A stretch of DNA of 64,000 bases from AC-32 sp963728765 (GCA_963728765.1 CAVSKX010000001.1:434001-498000), one strand, 5' to 3'. Counted from the first letter of the stretch, positions 50,519 to 61,200 are shown. Made by a program: numbers and translations. The notes: generated from the letters alone by a model not told the origin.

Positions 50519-51892
50519 ATGCCAGTGAGTGCCCAGCTCCTGCCGCCCCGGTACCGATCTCCTCGCCGCGCCGGCCGCGGCGCGATGGGGGACATCTACG
50601 TCGCCACCGACGAGGTGCTCGGCCGCGACGTCGCGGTCAAGCTCCTGGCCGAGCGCTACGCGGCAGACAGCGGGATCCGCCAGCGTTTCAAGCGCGAAGG
50701 CCTGGCCGCCGCGCGGATCTCGGGCGAGCCCGGTGCGCTCACGATCTTCGACGTCGGCGAGTGGGAGGACCGCCCCTTCATCGTCATGGAGTACGCCTCG
50801 GGCGGGTCGCTCGAGGAACGGATCCGGAGCGAAGGGGCGCAGCCGCCGGAGCGCGTGCTCACATGGCTCGAGGAAGCCGCGATGGCGCTCGACGCCGCGC
50901 ACCGCCGCGGGATCGTCCACCGCGACATCAAGCCGGCAAACTTGCTCCTCGACGATCGCGGCGAGGTACGCGTGGCCGACTTCGGCATCGCGAGCGCGGC
51001 CGGCTTCGACTCGATGACGCTCACCGGCACCGTGCTCGGAACCGCGGGCTACCTCTCGCCCGAGCAGGCGATGGGCAAGCGCGCGACGCCGGCGAGCGAC
51101 CTCTATGCGCTCGGCGTGGTCGCGTACGAGCTGCTCAGCGGTCAGCGCCCGTTCGAGAGCGACTCGCCGACAACCGAGGCGCTTGCGCACGTCAACGCGC
51201 CGGTGCCGTCGATCGCGGAGCGGCGAGCCAGCCTGCCGTCGGAGCTCGACCGCGTCTTCCGGCAGGCGCTCGCCAAGGATCCAGAGCGGCGATACGGCTC
51301 CGCACGGGAGTTCGTGGCCGACCTCCGCGACGCGCTGGCGGATCGGTTCACCGCGCTGACCGCCGTGCTCGCGGCGGAGGAGCCGCAACGGCGACCGCGC
51401 GGCTATCTCGTGCCGCTGGCGCTGATTCTCGCGGCCGGCGCTGCCGGAGCGATCGTGGCGGCGATCGTTGCCAGCGGCGGCTCTGACCCGCAGGTGGTGA
51501 CGCGCACGGCGGCCGGCCCCGGAGGCACGACGACCGTGCAGCGGACGGTGACCAGGCAAACGTCCGCTCCGGCGCCACCTGCGCCGCCGCCACCACCGCC
51601 GCCGTCCGCCGCAGCCGGAGCGTCGGCGCACACGCTCAACGACAACGGCTACAGCCTGATCCAGCGCGGCGACTTCGCCGGATCCGTGCCTCTGCTGACG
51701 CAGGCGGTGCAGAAGCTGTCCGGGACCGGCCCCGGCGACCCGTACGAAGCGTTCGCGAACTACAACCTCGGCTACGCCCTCTATCGCCTCGGCCGCTGCA
51801 GCGAGGCCGTGCCGTACCTGCGGCGGGCCGAGCACCTCGAGCGATGGCGCCCCGAGCCGAAGGACATCCGCAAGCGCGCGCAGCACTGCTGA
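50519..51892 (+). CDS. Serine/threonine protein kinase with extracellular TPR-like tail
   Basis: 457 residues. The kinase domain (about 10-260) has a divergent glycine loop AGRGAMGDIYVA, VAVKLL, HRDIKPANLL, DFGIAS and SPEQAMGKR. A membrane segment (PLALILAAGAAGAIVAAIVA) is followed by a Thr/Val stretch, a run of prolines, and a C-terminal TPR-like region (NDNGYSLIQRGDFAGSVPLL; YNLGYALYRLGRCSEAVPYL). It is the third membrane kinase in the window and has neither PASTA nor discoidin domains, so its sensing partner is probably a protein. Confidence 0.92.
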   Translation: MPVSAQLLPPRYRSPRRAGRGAMGDIYVATDEVLGRDVAVKLLAERYAADSGIRQRFKREGLAAARISGEPGALTIFDVGEWEDRPFIVMEYASGGSLEERIRSEGAQPPERVLTWLEEAAMALDAAHRRGIVHRDIKPANLLLDDRGEVRVADFGIASAAGFDSMTLTGTVLGTAGYLSPEQAMGKRATPASDLYALGVVAYELLSGQRPFESDSPTTEALAHVNAPVPSIAERRASLPSELDRVFRQALAKDPERRYGSAREFVADLRDALADRFTALTAVLAAEEPQRRPRGYLVPLALILAAGAAGAIVAAIVASGGSDPQVVTRTAAGPGGTTTVQRTVTRQTSAPAPPAPPPPPPPSAAAGASAHTLNDNGYSLIQRGDFAGSVPLLTQAVQKLSGTGPGDPYEAFANYNLGYALYRLGRCSEAVPYLRRAEHLERWRPEPKDIRKRAQHC

Positions 51893-51934
51893 TCCAGGCT
51901 CGCGGACTGTTCGTTCGGGCGGGATTTCCGCGCA

Positions 51935-51940
51935 TACACT
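51935..51940 (+). promoter_or_regulatory. Candidate -10 element of rfbB (leaderless type)
   Basis: TACACT lies 7 nt before ATG 51948. Confidence 0.5.
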
Positions 51941-51947
51941 CCGACGG

Positions 51948-52946
51948 ATGCGCATCCTCGTCACCGGCGGGGCCGGCTTCATCGGCTCCAACTTCGTCCG
52001 CTACTGGCTGGAGCGGCACTCCGACGACCACGTCGTCGCCTACGACCTGCTCACCTATGCGGGCAACCGCGAGAGCCTGAGCGACGTCGAGGACCGGATC
52101 GTGTTCGTCGAGGGCGACATCGCCGACTTCGACCTCGCCGAGCGGACGCTGCGCGACGAGGAGGTCGAGGTCGTCGTCAACTTCGCGGCCGAGTCGCACA
52201 ACTCGCTCGCGGTCGTCGACCCCGGCCGCTTCTTCCGCACCAACGTGATCGGCACGCAGACGCTGCTCGAGGCCGCGAGGCGCACCGGCCTGCAGCGGTT
52301 CCACCACGTCTCGACCTGCGAGGTCTACGGCGACCTGCCGCTCGACTCCGACGACGTCTTCACCGAGGAGACGCCGTACGCGCCGCGCACGCCGTACAAC
52401 GCCTCGAAGGCCGGCGCCGACCACGCTGTCCGCGCCTACTTCGAGACCTACGACTTGCCGGTCACGATCACGAACTGCTCGAACAACTACGGGCCGTACC
52501 AGTTCCCGGAGAAGGTGATCCCGCTCTTCGCCACGAACGCGCTCGACGACAAGGCGCTGCCGCTCTACGCCTCGACCGCGAACAAGCGCGAGTGGCTCCA
52601 CGTGCTCGACCACTGTCGTGCGATCGAGCTCGTGCTCGAGCGGGGCGAGCTGGGCGAGACCTACAACGTCGGGTCGGGCGTGGAGAAGTCGATCTCCGAG
52701 ATCGCGGACGCGGTCCTCGAGCACACGGGCAAGCCCAGGTCGCTGAAGACGATCGTCCCCGACCGGCCCGGCCACGACCGGCGCTACCTGCTCGACTCGA
52801 CGAAGATCCGCGAGCAGCTCGGCTGGCGCGACGAGATCGCCTGGGAGGACGGGATCGCCCAGACGGTTGCCTGGTACGCGGACAACCGCGAGTGGTGGGA
52901 ACCACTCCGCGACCGCGCGCCGGTGGACGAAGCCGCCTGGCGCTAA
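51948..52946 (+). CDS. rfbB: dTDP-glucose 4,6-dehydratase-like SDR
   Basis: 332 residues. Extended SDR with VTGGAGFIGSNFV, and YxxxK in TPYNASKAGADHAV. In standard RmlB the catalytic tip reads TDE; here the matching motif is STCEVYG, so the Asp is a Cys. The usual SHVDRSI is SHNSLAV. Later motifs (NNYGPYQFPEKVIP, REWLHVLDHCRAIE) are close to RmlB. It most likely makes a 4-keto-6-deoxy nucleotide sugar, but substrate or chemistry may differ. It is separated from the convergent rfbD-rfbC-rfbA genes by a repeat and a tiny membrane-protein gene. Confidence 0.85.
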   Translation: MRILVTGGAGFIGSNFVRYWLERHSDDHVVAYDLLTYAGNRESLSDVEDRIVFVEGDIADFDLAERTLRDEEVEVVVNFAAESHNSLAVVDPGRFFRTNVIGTQTLLEAARRTGLQRFHHVSTCEVYGDLPLDSDDVFTEETPYAPRTPYNASKAGADHAVRAYFETYDLPVTITNCSNNYGPYQFPEKVIPLFATNALDDKALPLYASTANKREWLHVLDHCRAIELVLERGELGETYNVGSGVEKSISEIADAVLEHTGKPRSLKTIVPDRPGHDRRYLLDSTKIREQLGWRDEIAWEDGIAQTVAWYADNREWWEPLRDRAPVDEAAWR

Positions 52947-52952
52947 GAGCAC

Positions 52953-52986
52953 GGGGGAACCCCTGGTTCCCCCATGAGCCCCCTCC
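52953..52986. repeat. G-run hairpin repeat (second family), copy 4
   Basis: GGGGGAACC-CCT-GGTTCCCCC (52953-52973, the loop sharing one C) is followed by the tail ATGAGCCCCCTCC. It lies 6 nt after the rfbB stop. Confidence 0.75.
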
Positions 52987-53044
52987 TTTCGACACCTTCG
53001 ACGAGTCCCGGCGTCGCCCATGCCGGCTGCTGCCGCGCTGGCTG

Positions 53045-53137
53045 ATGATCGTTCTGCTGATCGTCGGCGCGATCGTGTACGTCGCCATCGTCAATCACTT
53101 CGCAGTTGACCCGACGAGCGGCCAGGGAGGCGGATAG
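53045..53137 (+). CDS. Small single-pass membrane protein (possibly 5'-truncated)
   Basis: ATG 53045 gives 30 residues: a hydrophobic helix (MIVLLIVGAIVYVAIVNHF) and a short polar tail ending GQGGG. The same frame stays open and protein-like upstream (PFDTFDESRRRPCRLLPRW) back to the hairpin repeat at 52953-52986, but contains no usable start. The repeat may have replaced the original 5' end. Function is unknown. Confidence 0.5.
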   Translation: MIVLLIVGAIVYVAIVNHFAVDPTSGQGGG

Positions 53138-53155
53138 CCGAACCGACTCGGCGCA

Positions 53156-53998
53156 TCAGAGGAGGCGCGCGAGGCAGGCGCGCAGGCCTTCGCGCCAGTG
53201 CGGCAGCCGCGGGGCGTTGTCTCTCTCGCTGCGCAGAACCGATTGCGCGGGGCGGGGCGCCGGCCGGCCGAGCTCCTCGGTCGTGATCTCGCGGACGCGG
53301 CAGTCGACTCCGGCCTCCTCGAAGATCGCCCGCGCGAACCCGGCCCAGGAGCACTCGCCCTCTGAAGCGAGGTGCCAGACCCCGCCCGGGAGCGAGAGCA
53401 CCTCCCGCGTCGCCTCCGCGAGGTGGCGGACGTAGGTCGGGCAGCCGACCTGGTCGGCGACGACGCTCACCTCGTCCCGCTCCACGCCGAGCCCCAGCAT
53501 CGTCCGCACGAAATTCGTGCCGGCCCAGCCGAAGAGCCACGAGCTGCGGACAATCCAGCCGTCACGTACCTCGCGCTCGCCCTCGAGCTTGGTGCGCGCG
53601 TAGACCGAGAGCGGCCGCGGCTCGTCGGACTCGACGTACGGCTCGCGCTTCGTTCCGTCGAAGACGTAGTCCGTCGAGAAGTAGACGACCGGCGCCCCGA
53701 GCGCGGCCACGTTGCGTGTGCCTTCGACGTTGACCCGCTCGGCGCCGGCCGGGTCCGACTCGGCCCCGTCGACGTCGGTCCACGCCGCCGCGTGCAGCAC
53801 CAACGACAAGTCTGGTACTTGCTCGATCGGGCGCGTGACGTCCAGCTCCCCCCGCGCGCGCGCGCTTGCCTCGGGGAAGGCCTCCTGCAGCGCCGCGCCG
53901 AGCTGCCCGCCGGCGCCCGTGATCAGGATGTGGCGTCCCGCTCCGACAGGATCGGCGATTGCGTGCTCCAGAGGTGAGCGACCCGCTCGTCGTTCCAC
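53156..53998 (-). CDS. rfbD: dTDP-4-dehydrorhamnose reductase
   Basis: Up to 280 residues. The Rossmann motif ILITGAGGQLGAALQ, FSTDYVFDG, YARTKLEGE and the later SSWLFG are typical RmlD. The only standard start is GTG 53998, which would overlap rfbC by 76 nt and add ~22 non-homologous residues. A CTG at 53926 overlaps the rfbC stop as CTGA but would shorten the first strand. The start is therefore unresolved. It reduces dTDP-4-keto-L-rhamnose to dTDP-L-rhamnose. Confidence 0.9.
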   Translation of the reverse strand: MERRAGRSPLEHAIADPVGAGRHILITGAGGQLGAALQEAFPEASARARGELDVTRPIEQVPDLSLVLHAAAWTDVDGAESDPAGAERVNVEGTRNVAALGAPVVYFSTDYVFDGTKREPYVESDEPRPLSVYARTKLEGEREVRDGWIVRSSWLFGWAGTNFVRTMLGLGVERDEVSVVADQVGCPTYVRHLAEATREVLSLPGGVWHLASEGECSWAGFARAIFEEAGVDCRVREITTEELGRPAPRPAQSVLRSERDNAPRLPHWREGLRACLARLL

Positions 53999-54384
53999 GG
54001 CACGCCGTGCTCGTCCGGGTCCGCTGAGTCGTACTCCTCGGTGACGTGGTAGAGGAAGAGGCAGTCCGTCAGCGCCTCGTAGCCGTGCGCGTGGTGACCG
54101 GGGACAAAGACGGCGGCCGGGTTCTCGTCACCGATGTCGACCGTGAACGTCTCGCCGCTCTCGCGGTCGAGCACGACCACGCGCACCATCCCCTGCAGGC
54201 ACGCGAAGAGGTCGCTCTGGCCGCGCTCGTGGTAGTGCAAGCCGCGGATCACGCCCCGGCGCGAGAACGAGAGGTTCGACTGCTTCACCGGCTGAGGCAG
54301 GCCCGACTCGCGCATCAGCTCCATGAACCAGCCCCGGTCGTCCTCGTGGCGGCGCAGCGGGATCAGCCGGACGCCGTCGACCAT
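53923..54384 (-). CDS. rfbC: dTDP-4-dehydrorhamnose 3,5-epimerase-like protein
   Basis: 153 residues, about 30 shorter than the usual RmlC. The cupin core is present: GVIRGLHYHERGQSDLFAC (catalytic His region), VFVPGHHAHGYEAL and LYHVTEEYDSADPDE-GVPWND. The catalytic Tyr is probably in HVTEEY. The divergence suggests a variant epimerase with possible 3- or 5-only activity. It overlaps rfbA by 22 nt at its start and rfbD at its end. Confidence 0.85.
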   Translation of the reverse strand: MVDGVRLIPLRRHEDDRGWFMELMRESGLPQPVKQSNLSFSRRGVIRGLHYHERGQSDLFACLQGMVRVVVLDRESGETFTVDIGDENPAAVFVPGHHAHGYEALTDCLFLYHVTEEYDSADPDEHGVPWNDERVAHLWSTQSPILSERDATS

Positions 54385-55133
54385 TCCTTGTTGGCGCCAT
54401 TGGCGCGCACGTAGTCGTTCACTTCGTAGTACGCATCGATTGACTCGCCCGCGTCGCCCCAGAAGCCCTCGAGCACGTCGTACTCCATCTCGCCCCGGCC
54501 GACGTACCAGTTGTTCACGTCGGTGATCTCGAGCTCGCCGCGGCCGGAGGGCTCGAGCGTCGGGAGCACGTCCCAGACCTGCTCGTCGTAGAAGTAGATC
54601 CCGGTCACGGCGAACTCGCTCGGCGGCTCCTGCGGCTTCTCGATGATCCGCGTGACGCGACCGTCCTCGAGCTCGGGCACGCCCAGGTGGCGCAGGTGCT
54701 CCGGCTCGGGGACCTTCGCGAGCAGGATCCGCGCGCCGCGCTCCTGGGCGTCGAAGTTCTTGACCGCCGGAGCGAGCGACTGCTCGACCACGTTGTCGGC
54801 CAGCATCACGCAGATCGGGCCGCCGCGGCCGAACCGCTCAGCCAGCCCGAGAGCCTCCGCAATCCCGCCGGGCTTCTCCTGGTACGCGTAGAAGAGCCGC
54901 TCGACCCCGTGCTCGTGGCCGTTGCCGAGCAGTCGGAAGAACTCACCCGCGTGCGTGCCGCCGGTGACGAGCATCAGGTCGGTCACGCCCGCCCGTACCA
55001 GGGCCTCGATCGCCCAGTTGATCATCGGCCGGTCGTAGATCGGAAGCAGGTGCTTGTTCGTGATCCGCGTCAGCGGATGCAGCCGCGAGCCGGTGCCCCC
55101 GGCCAGGATCACGCCCTTCAACCCGCTCGCCAT
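54363..55133 (-). CDS. rfbA: Glucose-1-phosphate thymidylyltransferase
   Basis: 256 residues. Nucleotidyltransferase signature GVILAGGTGSRLHPLT, then TNKHLLPIYDRPMI, EKPGGIAEAL, IIEKPQEPPSEFAVTGIYFY. It activates glucose-1-phosphate with dTTP as the first step to dTDP-rhamnose. The length is that of the short RmlA type. A leaderless-type -10 lies upstream. It is the first gene of the rfbA-rfbC-rfbD operon. Confidence 0.93.
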   Translation of the reverse strand: MASGLKGVILAGGTGSRLHPLTRITNKHLLPIYDRPMINWAIEALVRAGVTDLMLVTGGTHAGEFFRLLGNGHEHGVERLFYAYQEKPGGIAEALGLAERFGRGGPICVMLADNVVEQSLAPAVKNFDAQERGARILLAKVPEPEHLRHLGVPELEDGRVTRIIEKPQEPPSEFAVTGIYFYDEQVWDVLPTLEPSGRGELEITDVNNWYVGRGEMEYDVLEGFWGDAGESIDAYYEVNDYVRANGANKEWSTASG

Positions 55134-55140
55134 TCGCGGG

Positions 55141-55146
55141 ATCGTA
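55141..55146 (-). promoter_or_regulatory. Candidate -10 element of rfbA (leaderless type)
   Basis: TACGAT on the minus strand lies 7 nt before ATG 55133. Confidence 0.45.
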
Positions 55147-55164
55147 CGGGGAAACCGCCCGCTT

Positions 55165-55310
55165 ACCCGGGGTCAGGTCTTGCATTGACACATCGAGCGC
55201 CCTAACGCACCCACGACGAGAGGCGCTTCTGTGACGGTTTCTCCAGAGCGGTTCACGGGTTGGCACGGAATTAGCACCGCTTTGCGGCGGTGCAAGACCT
55301 GACCCCGGGT
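55165..55310. mobile_element. MITE-like element with perfect 20-bp terminal inverted repeats
   Basis: ACCCGGGGTCAGGTCTTGCA (55165-55184) recurs as its exact reverse complement at 55291-55310, bounding 106 bp that encode nothing obvious. An internal hairpin (GCACCGC/GCGGTGC, 55274-55293) abuts the right repeat. The right end overlaps the stop codon of the MMPL gene. The core GGGGTCAGGTCTTGCA resembles short palindromic repeats associated with REP-type (IS200-like) transposases in other bacteria (recollection, not searched). No transposase is present here. Confidence 0.65.
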
Positions 55311-57475
55311 TAGAGCGCCTGGCGGGTCGCGGGTCGGGTCTCGAGCGGCGAGGGCGGCACGCGAACGACGCGGGCGACGCGGCTCGGCAGCCACCAGTTC
55401 CAGCGCCCGAACAGGGCCATCAGCGAGGGCACGAGGAGGACGCGGACGATCGTCGCGTCGACCAGGATCGCGACCGCGAGGCCGAGGCCGAACTCCTGCA
55501 GGCCGACGACGCGCCCGGCGACGAAGCCCGAGAACGCGGCGACCATGATGATCGCCGCGGCGCTGACGATCCGGCCGGTCCGCTCGAGCCCGAGGCCGAC
55601 CGCGCGCACGTTGTCGTGGGTCTCGTCCCAGGCCTCGCGCATGCGCGTGACCAGGAAGACCTCGTAGTCCATCGACAACCCGAACAGCATCGCGAAGAGG
55701 AAGATCGGGATCCAGGCCTCGATCTGCGGGAACTGGTACAGGCCGAGCACGTCGTTCCCGACCCCCCACTTGAAGACGACCACCAGCAGGCCATAGGCGG
55801 CGCCGACGGAGAGCAAGTTCAGGATCACCGCCTTCAGCGGCAGGAGCAGCGAACGGAAGGCGCGCATCAGGAGCAGGTAGGTCAGCACCAGCACGCCGAG
55901 CACGAGCCACGGGAAGACGGCGTAGGAGCGGTCGATGAAGTCGACGCCCTGCGGCGGACCGCCGCCGGCAAGCACCCGCGTCCCCGCGGGCCACGAGACC
56001 GAGGGGATGATCGTGTCCCGCAGGTCGCGGACGAACCTCTGCGCCAGGCCCTCGCCGTACTCGTGCTCTCCGGCCACGACGATCTGCGCGTAGCGGCCGC
56101 TCGGGTCGACGAGCGGCGGCCCGGCGCGGTAGCGGACGAACGCGACCTCCGGGTTGCGCTGCAGGCGCTCGACCAGCGTGGCGATGCTGCGCTGCGTGTC
56201 CGGCGACGCGGTCCCGCCATCGCGGCCGGTGTCGACGATGATCTGCGTCGGCGAGAGCGCGCCCGCGCCGACCGCGTCGCGGAGGATGGTGAAGCCGCGC
56301 ACCGCCTGCGGATGCTGCGGGATCCCCTGTGCCGACCCCGGCGTCAGCGCCAGCGCGAACACGGGGAGCGCGAACGCGACGAGCAGCACCGCGCCGGCCG
56401 CCAGGAACGCGAGCGGCCGCCGCATGATCGCCGCCGAGAGCCGCTCCCAGAAGCCGCGTCGTGAGCCCTCTTCGCCGAAGCGCCACACCCGCACGCGCTT
56501 AGTCCCACGACGACCGTAGAGCGAGAGCAGCGCCGGCTGCAGGGTCACGGCCGCTGCGATCGAGACGAGCGGGATCAGGAAGCCGCCGATCCCCATCGAG
56601 CGCATGAACGGCGAGGGCATGAACAGCAGCAGCGCCAACCCGATCGCCACCGTCGCCCCCGAGAAGACGACCGCGCGGCCCGCGGTCGCCATCGTCCGCA
56701 CCACCGCGTCGTCCTTCGAGCCGCCGCGGGCCAGCTCTTCGCGGAAGCGGTAGACGATCAGGAGCGAGTAGTCGATCGCGATCCCGAGCCCGATCAGCTG
56801 CACCAGGTTCGTGACGTAGGTCGCCATCGTCACGTGGTGCGCGAACAGGTACACGAGCCCGAGCGTCCCTTCGATCGTGCAGGCGGCGAAGAGCAGCGGG
56901 ATCGTCACCGACCACGAAAGGCCGAAGACGAACAGCAGGACGAGCAACGCGATCGGGATCGCGATCTCGAACTCGCCCTTCCGCAAGTCCTCGTCGAAGA
57001 TCGGGTCGAGGTCGTGCTGGATCGCCGCCTGACCGGTGACGAAGGACCGGACACCGCGGCCGTGGGGGAGCTTCGCGAGGAGGTCGTCTGTGTAGCCCTT
57101 CGCCTTCGCGAGGTCGAGCGTCGAGGTGATGTCGCCGTAGAGGACGTGCGGGCCACCGGCGACGAGCGGCTGCGCCCGCCCGCTCGGGACGAGCGTAGCC
57201 GCGGCGGCCATCCGCCGCTGAAGGAGCGCACGCTGGCGGGGGTCGGCCGAGTCAGGAACGCGGAAGACGATCGTGAAGGCGCCGTCGCTGCGGTCGCCGT
57301 AGTGCTCCTTGAGGATCGTGCGCGCCCGCTCCGAGTCCGTCCCCGGCATCGTGAACGTGTTCGAGAGCAGCGCCGAGAGCCTCGACGACGACCAGCCGCC
57401 ACCGACGAGAATCACCAGCCAGGCGGCCACAACGACCCAGCGATAGCGCAGCATCCAGCGCGTCCAGCGCTCCAT
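55310..57475 (-). CDS. MMPL/RND-family transporter
   Basis: 721 residues with about 12 membrane segments in two halves. Each half has a large outer loop followed by the conserved helix motif (GLGIAIDYSLLIVYR in the first, MLFGLSMDYEVFLVTR in the second) with the proton-relay Asp-Tyr. MMPL proteins export lipids, glycolipids or siderophores. The size is at the small end (mycobacterial MmpLs are ~950), like MmpL3-type or SCO transporters in other actinobacteria. It stands alone, between a MITE-like element and the divergent hsp20 gene. Confidence 0.92.
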   Translation of the reverse strand: MERWTRWMLRYRWVVVAAWLVILVGGGWSSSRLSALLSNTFTMPGTDSERARTILKEHYGDRSDGAFTIVFRVPDSADPRQRALLQRRMAAAATLVPSGRAQPLVAGGPHVLYGDITSTLDLAKAKGYTDDLLAKLPHGRGVRSFVTGQAAIQHDLDPIFDEDLRKGEFEIAIPIALLVLLFVFGLSWSVTIPLLFAACTIEGTLGLVYLFAHHVTMATYVTNLVQLIGLGIAIDYSLLIVYRFREELARGGSKDDAVVRTMATAGRAVVFSGATVAIGLALLLFMPSPFMRSMGIGGFLIPLVSIAAAVTLQPALLSLYGRRGTKRVRVWRFGEEGSRRGFWERLSAAIMRRPLAFLAAGAVLLVAFALPVFALALTPGSAQGIPQHPQAVRGFTILRDAVGAGALSPTQIIVDTGRDGGTASPDTQRSIATLVERLQRNPEVAFVRYRAGPPLVDPSGRYAQIVVAGEHEYGEGLAQRFVRDLRDTIIPSVSWPAGTRVLAGGGPPQGVDFIDRSYAVFPWLVLGVLVLTYLLLMRAFRSLLLPLKAVILNLLSVGAAYGLLVVVFKWGVGNDVLGLYQFPQIEAWIPIFLFAMLFGLSMDYEVFLVTRMREAWDETHDNVRAVGLGLERTGRIVSAAAIIMVAAFSGFVAGRVVGLQEFGLGLAVAILVDATIVRVLLVPSLMALFGRWNWWLPSRVARVVRVPPSPLETRPATRQAL

Positions 57476-57541
57476 GTGGCGGCGTTCTCCCCTCCTCCGG
57501 CGGCGGCTTTCGCGAAGCTAGTGTTTGCTAACTTACCTGCG

Positions 57542-57576
57542 CCCCACGACGGGTTGCAAACGTGAGTTGCGTGGGG
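57542..57576. promoter_or_regulatory. Inverted repeat upstream of hsp20
   Basis: CCCCACG (57542-57548) and CGTGGGG (57570-57576) flank a 21-nt segment in the 127-nt divergent region between the MMPL and hsp20 genes. It is a possible operator for a heat-shock repressor. It does not match CIRCE or HAIR consensus. Confidence 0.35.
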
Positions 57577-57602
57577 ATCACTACCGTTCCACCGAGGACC
57601 CT

Positions 57603-58040
57603 ATGAAGCGTCGCACCGATACCGAACGCCTGCACGAAGAGATCCAGGAGCTCATCGACGATCTCTGGCACCTGCCGCGCTTCGCGGGAGGCCGCCGCGG
57701 CTTCCGGCCGGCCGTCGACTGCATCCGCTCCGAGGACCCGGCCGAGCTGAAGGTCGTGGTCGAGCTGCCGGGCGTCGAGCCGTCCTCGATCCAGGTCGTC
57801 GCCGCCGACCGCGTGCTCGTGGTCGCCGGCGAGCGCTGCCGGCCCGACGTGAGCGGGCGCTACCAGCAGCTCGAGATCGAGTACGGCCCCTTCCAGCGGC
57901 GCATCCCCCTCGACGAGCCGGTCGACACGAATGCGGCCACCGCGCGCTTCGAGGGCGGGATGCTGACCGTGACCCTGCCGATCGCGGCCGAGGCGCCGAA
58001 GACCGAGCGCGTCGCGATCGTGATCCGGGGAATGGCATGA
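57603..58040 (+). CDS. Small heat-shock protein (Hsp20/alpha-crystallin family)
   Basis: 145 residues from ATG 57603 with GAGGA upstream. The alpha-crystallin domain spans about residues 40-135 (VVVELPGVEPSSIQVVAADR; FQRRIPLDEPVD; FEGGMLTVTLP). The N-terminal arm is short and the C-terminal IxI motif appears as IVI. It is an ATP-independent holdase. Placement just before lon makes a proteostasis pair. Its TGA stop opens repeat copy F. Confidence 0.93.
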   Translation: MKRRTDTERLHEEIQELIDDLWHLPRFAGGRRGFRPAVDCIRSEDPAELKVVVELPGVEPSSIQVVAADRVLVVAGERCRPDVSGRYQQLEIEYGPFQRRIPLDEPVDTNAATARFEGGMLTVTLPIAAEAPKTERVAIVIRGMA

Positions 58041-58093
58041 GGCGACGCTTGCGGAGCCGTTATCAGGCCGGGTGCGCTTTTGCCCACGCGGCC
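58038..58093. repeat. Two-hairpin intergenic repeat, copy F
   Basis: In reverse orientation: a degenerate 18-nt hairpin (58041-58058) and a 28-nt hairpin (58066-58093, loop TTTT). It begins at the hsp20 TGA stop and shares the TCTGAAATGACC-type right flank with copy A. Confidence 0.8.
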
Positions 58094-58138
58094 GTCTGAA
58101 ATGACCGATCTACACATCACGCGGGAGACTGACTAGGC

Positions 58139-60550
<2,412 letters not shown>

Positions 60551-60595
60551 CACGAAGCGCGCGCAGGGTAGAGAATCCCGGCTGTAATAGAAAAC

Positions 60596-60646
60596 GGCCG
60601 CGCGGAGGAACCGCGCGACCTCTCAAGCGGCATCGCAAGCGATGCC
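60596..60646. repeat. Two-hairpin intergenic repeat, copy G
   Basis: In forward orientation: a 25-nt long hairpin variant (60596-60620) and a perfect 18-nt hairpin (60629-60646). It lies 46 nt after the lon stop and 25 nt before the next ATG. Confidence 0.8.
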
Positions 60647-60670
60647 TTAGTTGGAAAGGACGTCTGCGCA

Positions 60671-61084
60671 ATGCCCAACGCGAAAGACCGAATTCAGGAC
60701 GCCAAGCCCTACGTACAGCGGGCGCTCCAGGACGAGGAGCTGCGCGAGAACCTGCGCAGCGCCTTCGCGACGGCCCGTGACGTCTACGACGAGCTGATCG
60801 GCAACCGTGGTGTGACCGGCATCGCGACCAAGGTCGCAAGCGACGAGGACATCCAGGATCAGCTGCGCTCGGCCGTCCAGGATCTCCGCAACGCGGCCAA
60901 CCGCATCCAGGGACAGGAGAGCCACAAGAGCCGCAACAGCACGCTGCTGCTCGCCGGCATCATCCTCGGGATCCTCTTCAACCCGATGACCGGGCCCGAG
61001 ACCCGGCGCTGGCTGAAGGACCGGATCTTCGGCGAGGACGAGGAGTTCGGCTACGGCGGGGGCTCCGGCGGCAACTCAAACTAA
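60671..61084 (+). CDS. YtxH-like small membrane-associated protein
   Basis: 137 residues. A long amphipathic helical N-terminal part (KDRIQDAKPYVQRALQDEEL; LRSAVQDLRNAANRIQG) is followed by one membrane helix (STLLLAGIILGILFNPMTG) with the proline/glycine end common in YtxH-type proteins, and a Gly/Asp/Glu tail. Function is unknown; members are often stress-induced, which would fit the position after hsp20 and lon. Confidence 0.7.
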   Translation: MPNAKDRIQDAKPYVQRALQDEELRENLRSAFATARDVYDELIGNRGVTGIATKVASDEDIQDQLRSAVQDLRNAANRIQGQESHKSRNSTLLLAGIILGILFNPMTGPETRRWLKDRIFGEDEEFGYGGGSGGNSN

Positions 61085-61108
61085 GCGTTCCGGCCATTCG
61101 GCTCAGAC

Positions 61109-61160
61109 GGACGCGAGGGCCAAGCCCGCACGTCCTGATGGCGGCATCGCAAGCGATGCC
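61109..61160. repeat. Two-hairpin intergenic repeat, copy H
   Basis: In forward orientation: a 27-nt hairpin (61109-61135) then a perfect 18-nt hairpin (61143-61160). It starts 24 nt after the YtxH-like stop and is flanked by CTCAGAC and TCAGAG, close to the family consensus. Confidence 0.85.
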
Positions 61161-61200
61161 TCAGAGCGGCAACTCCAACGAGACCCGGTGGTGACTCGAA

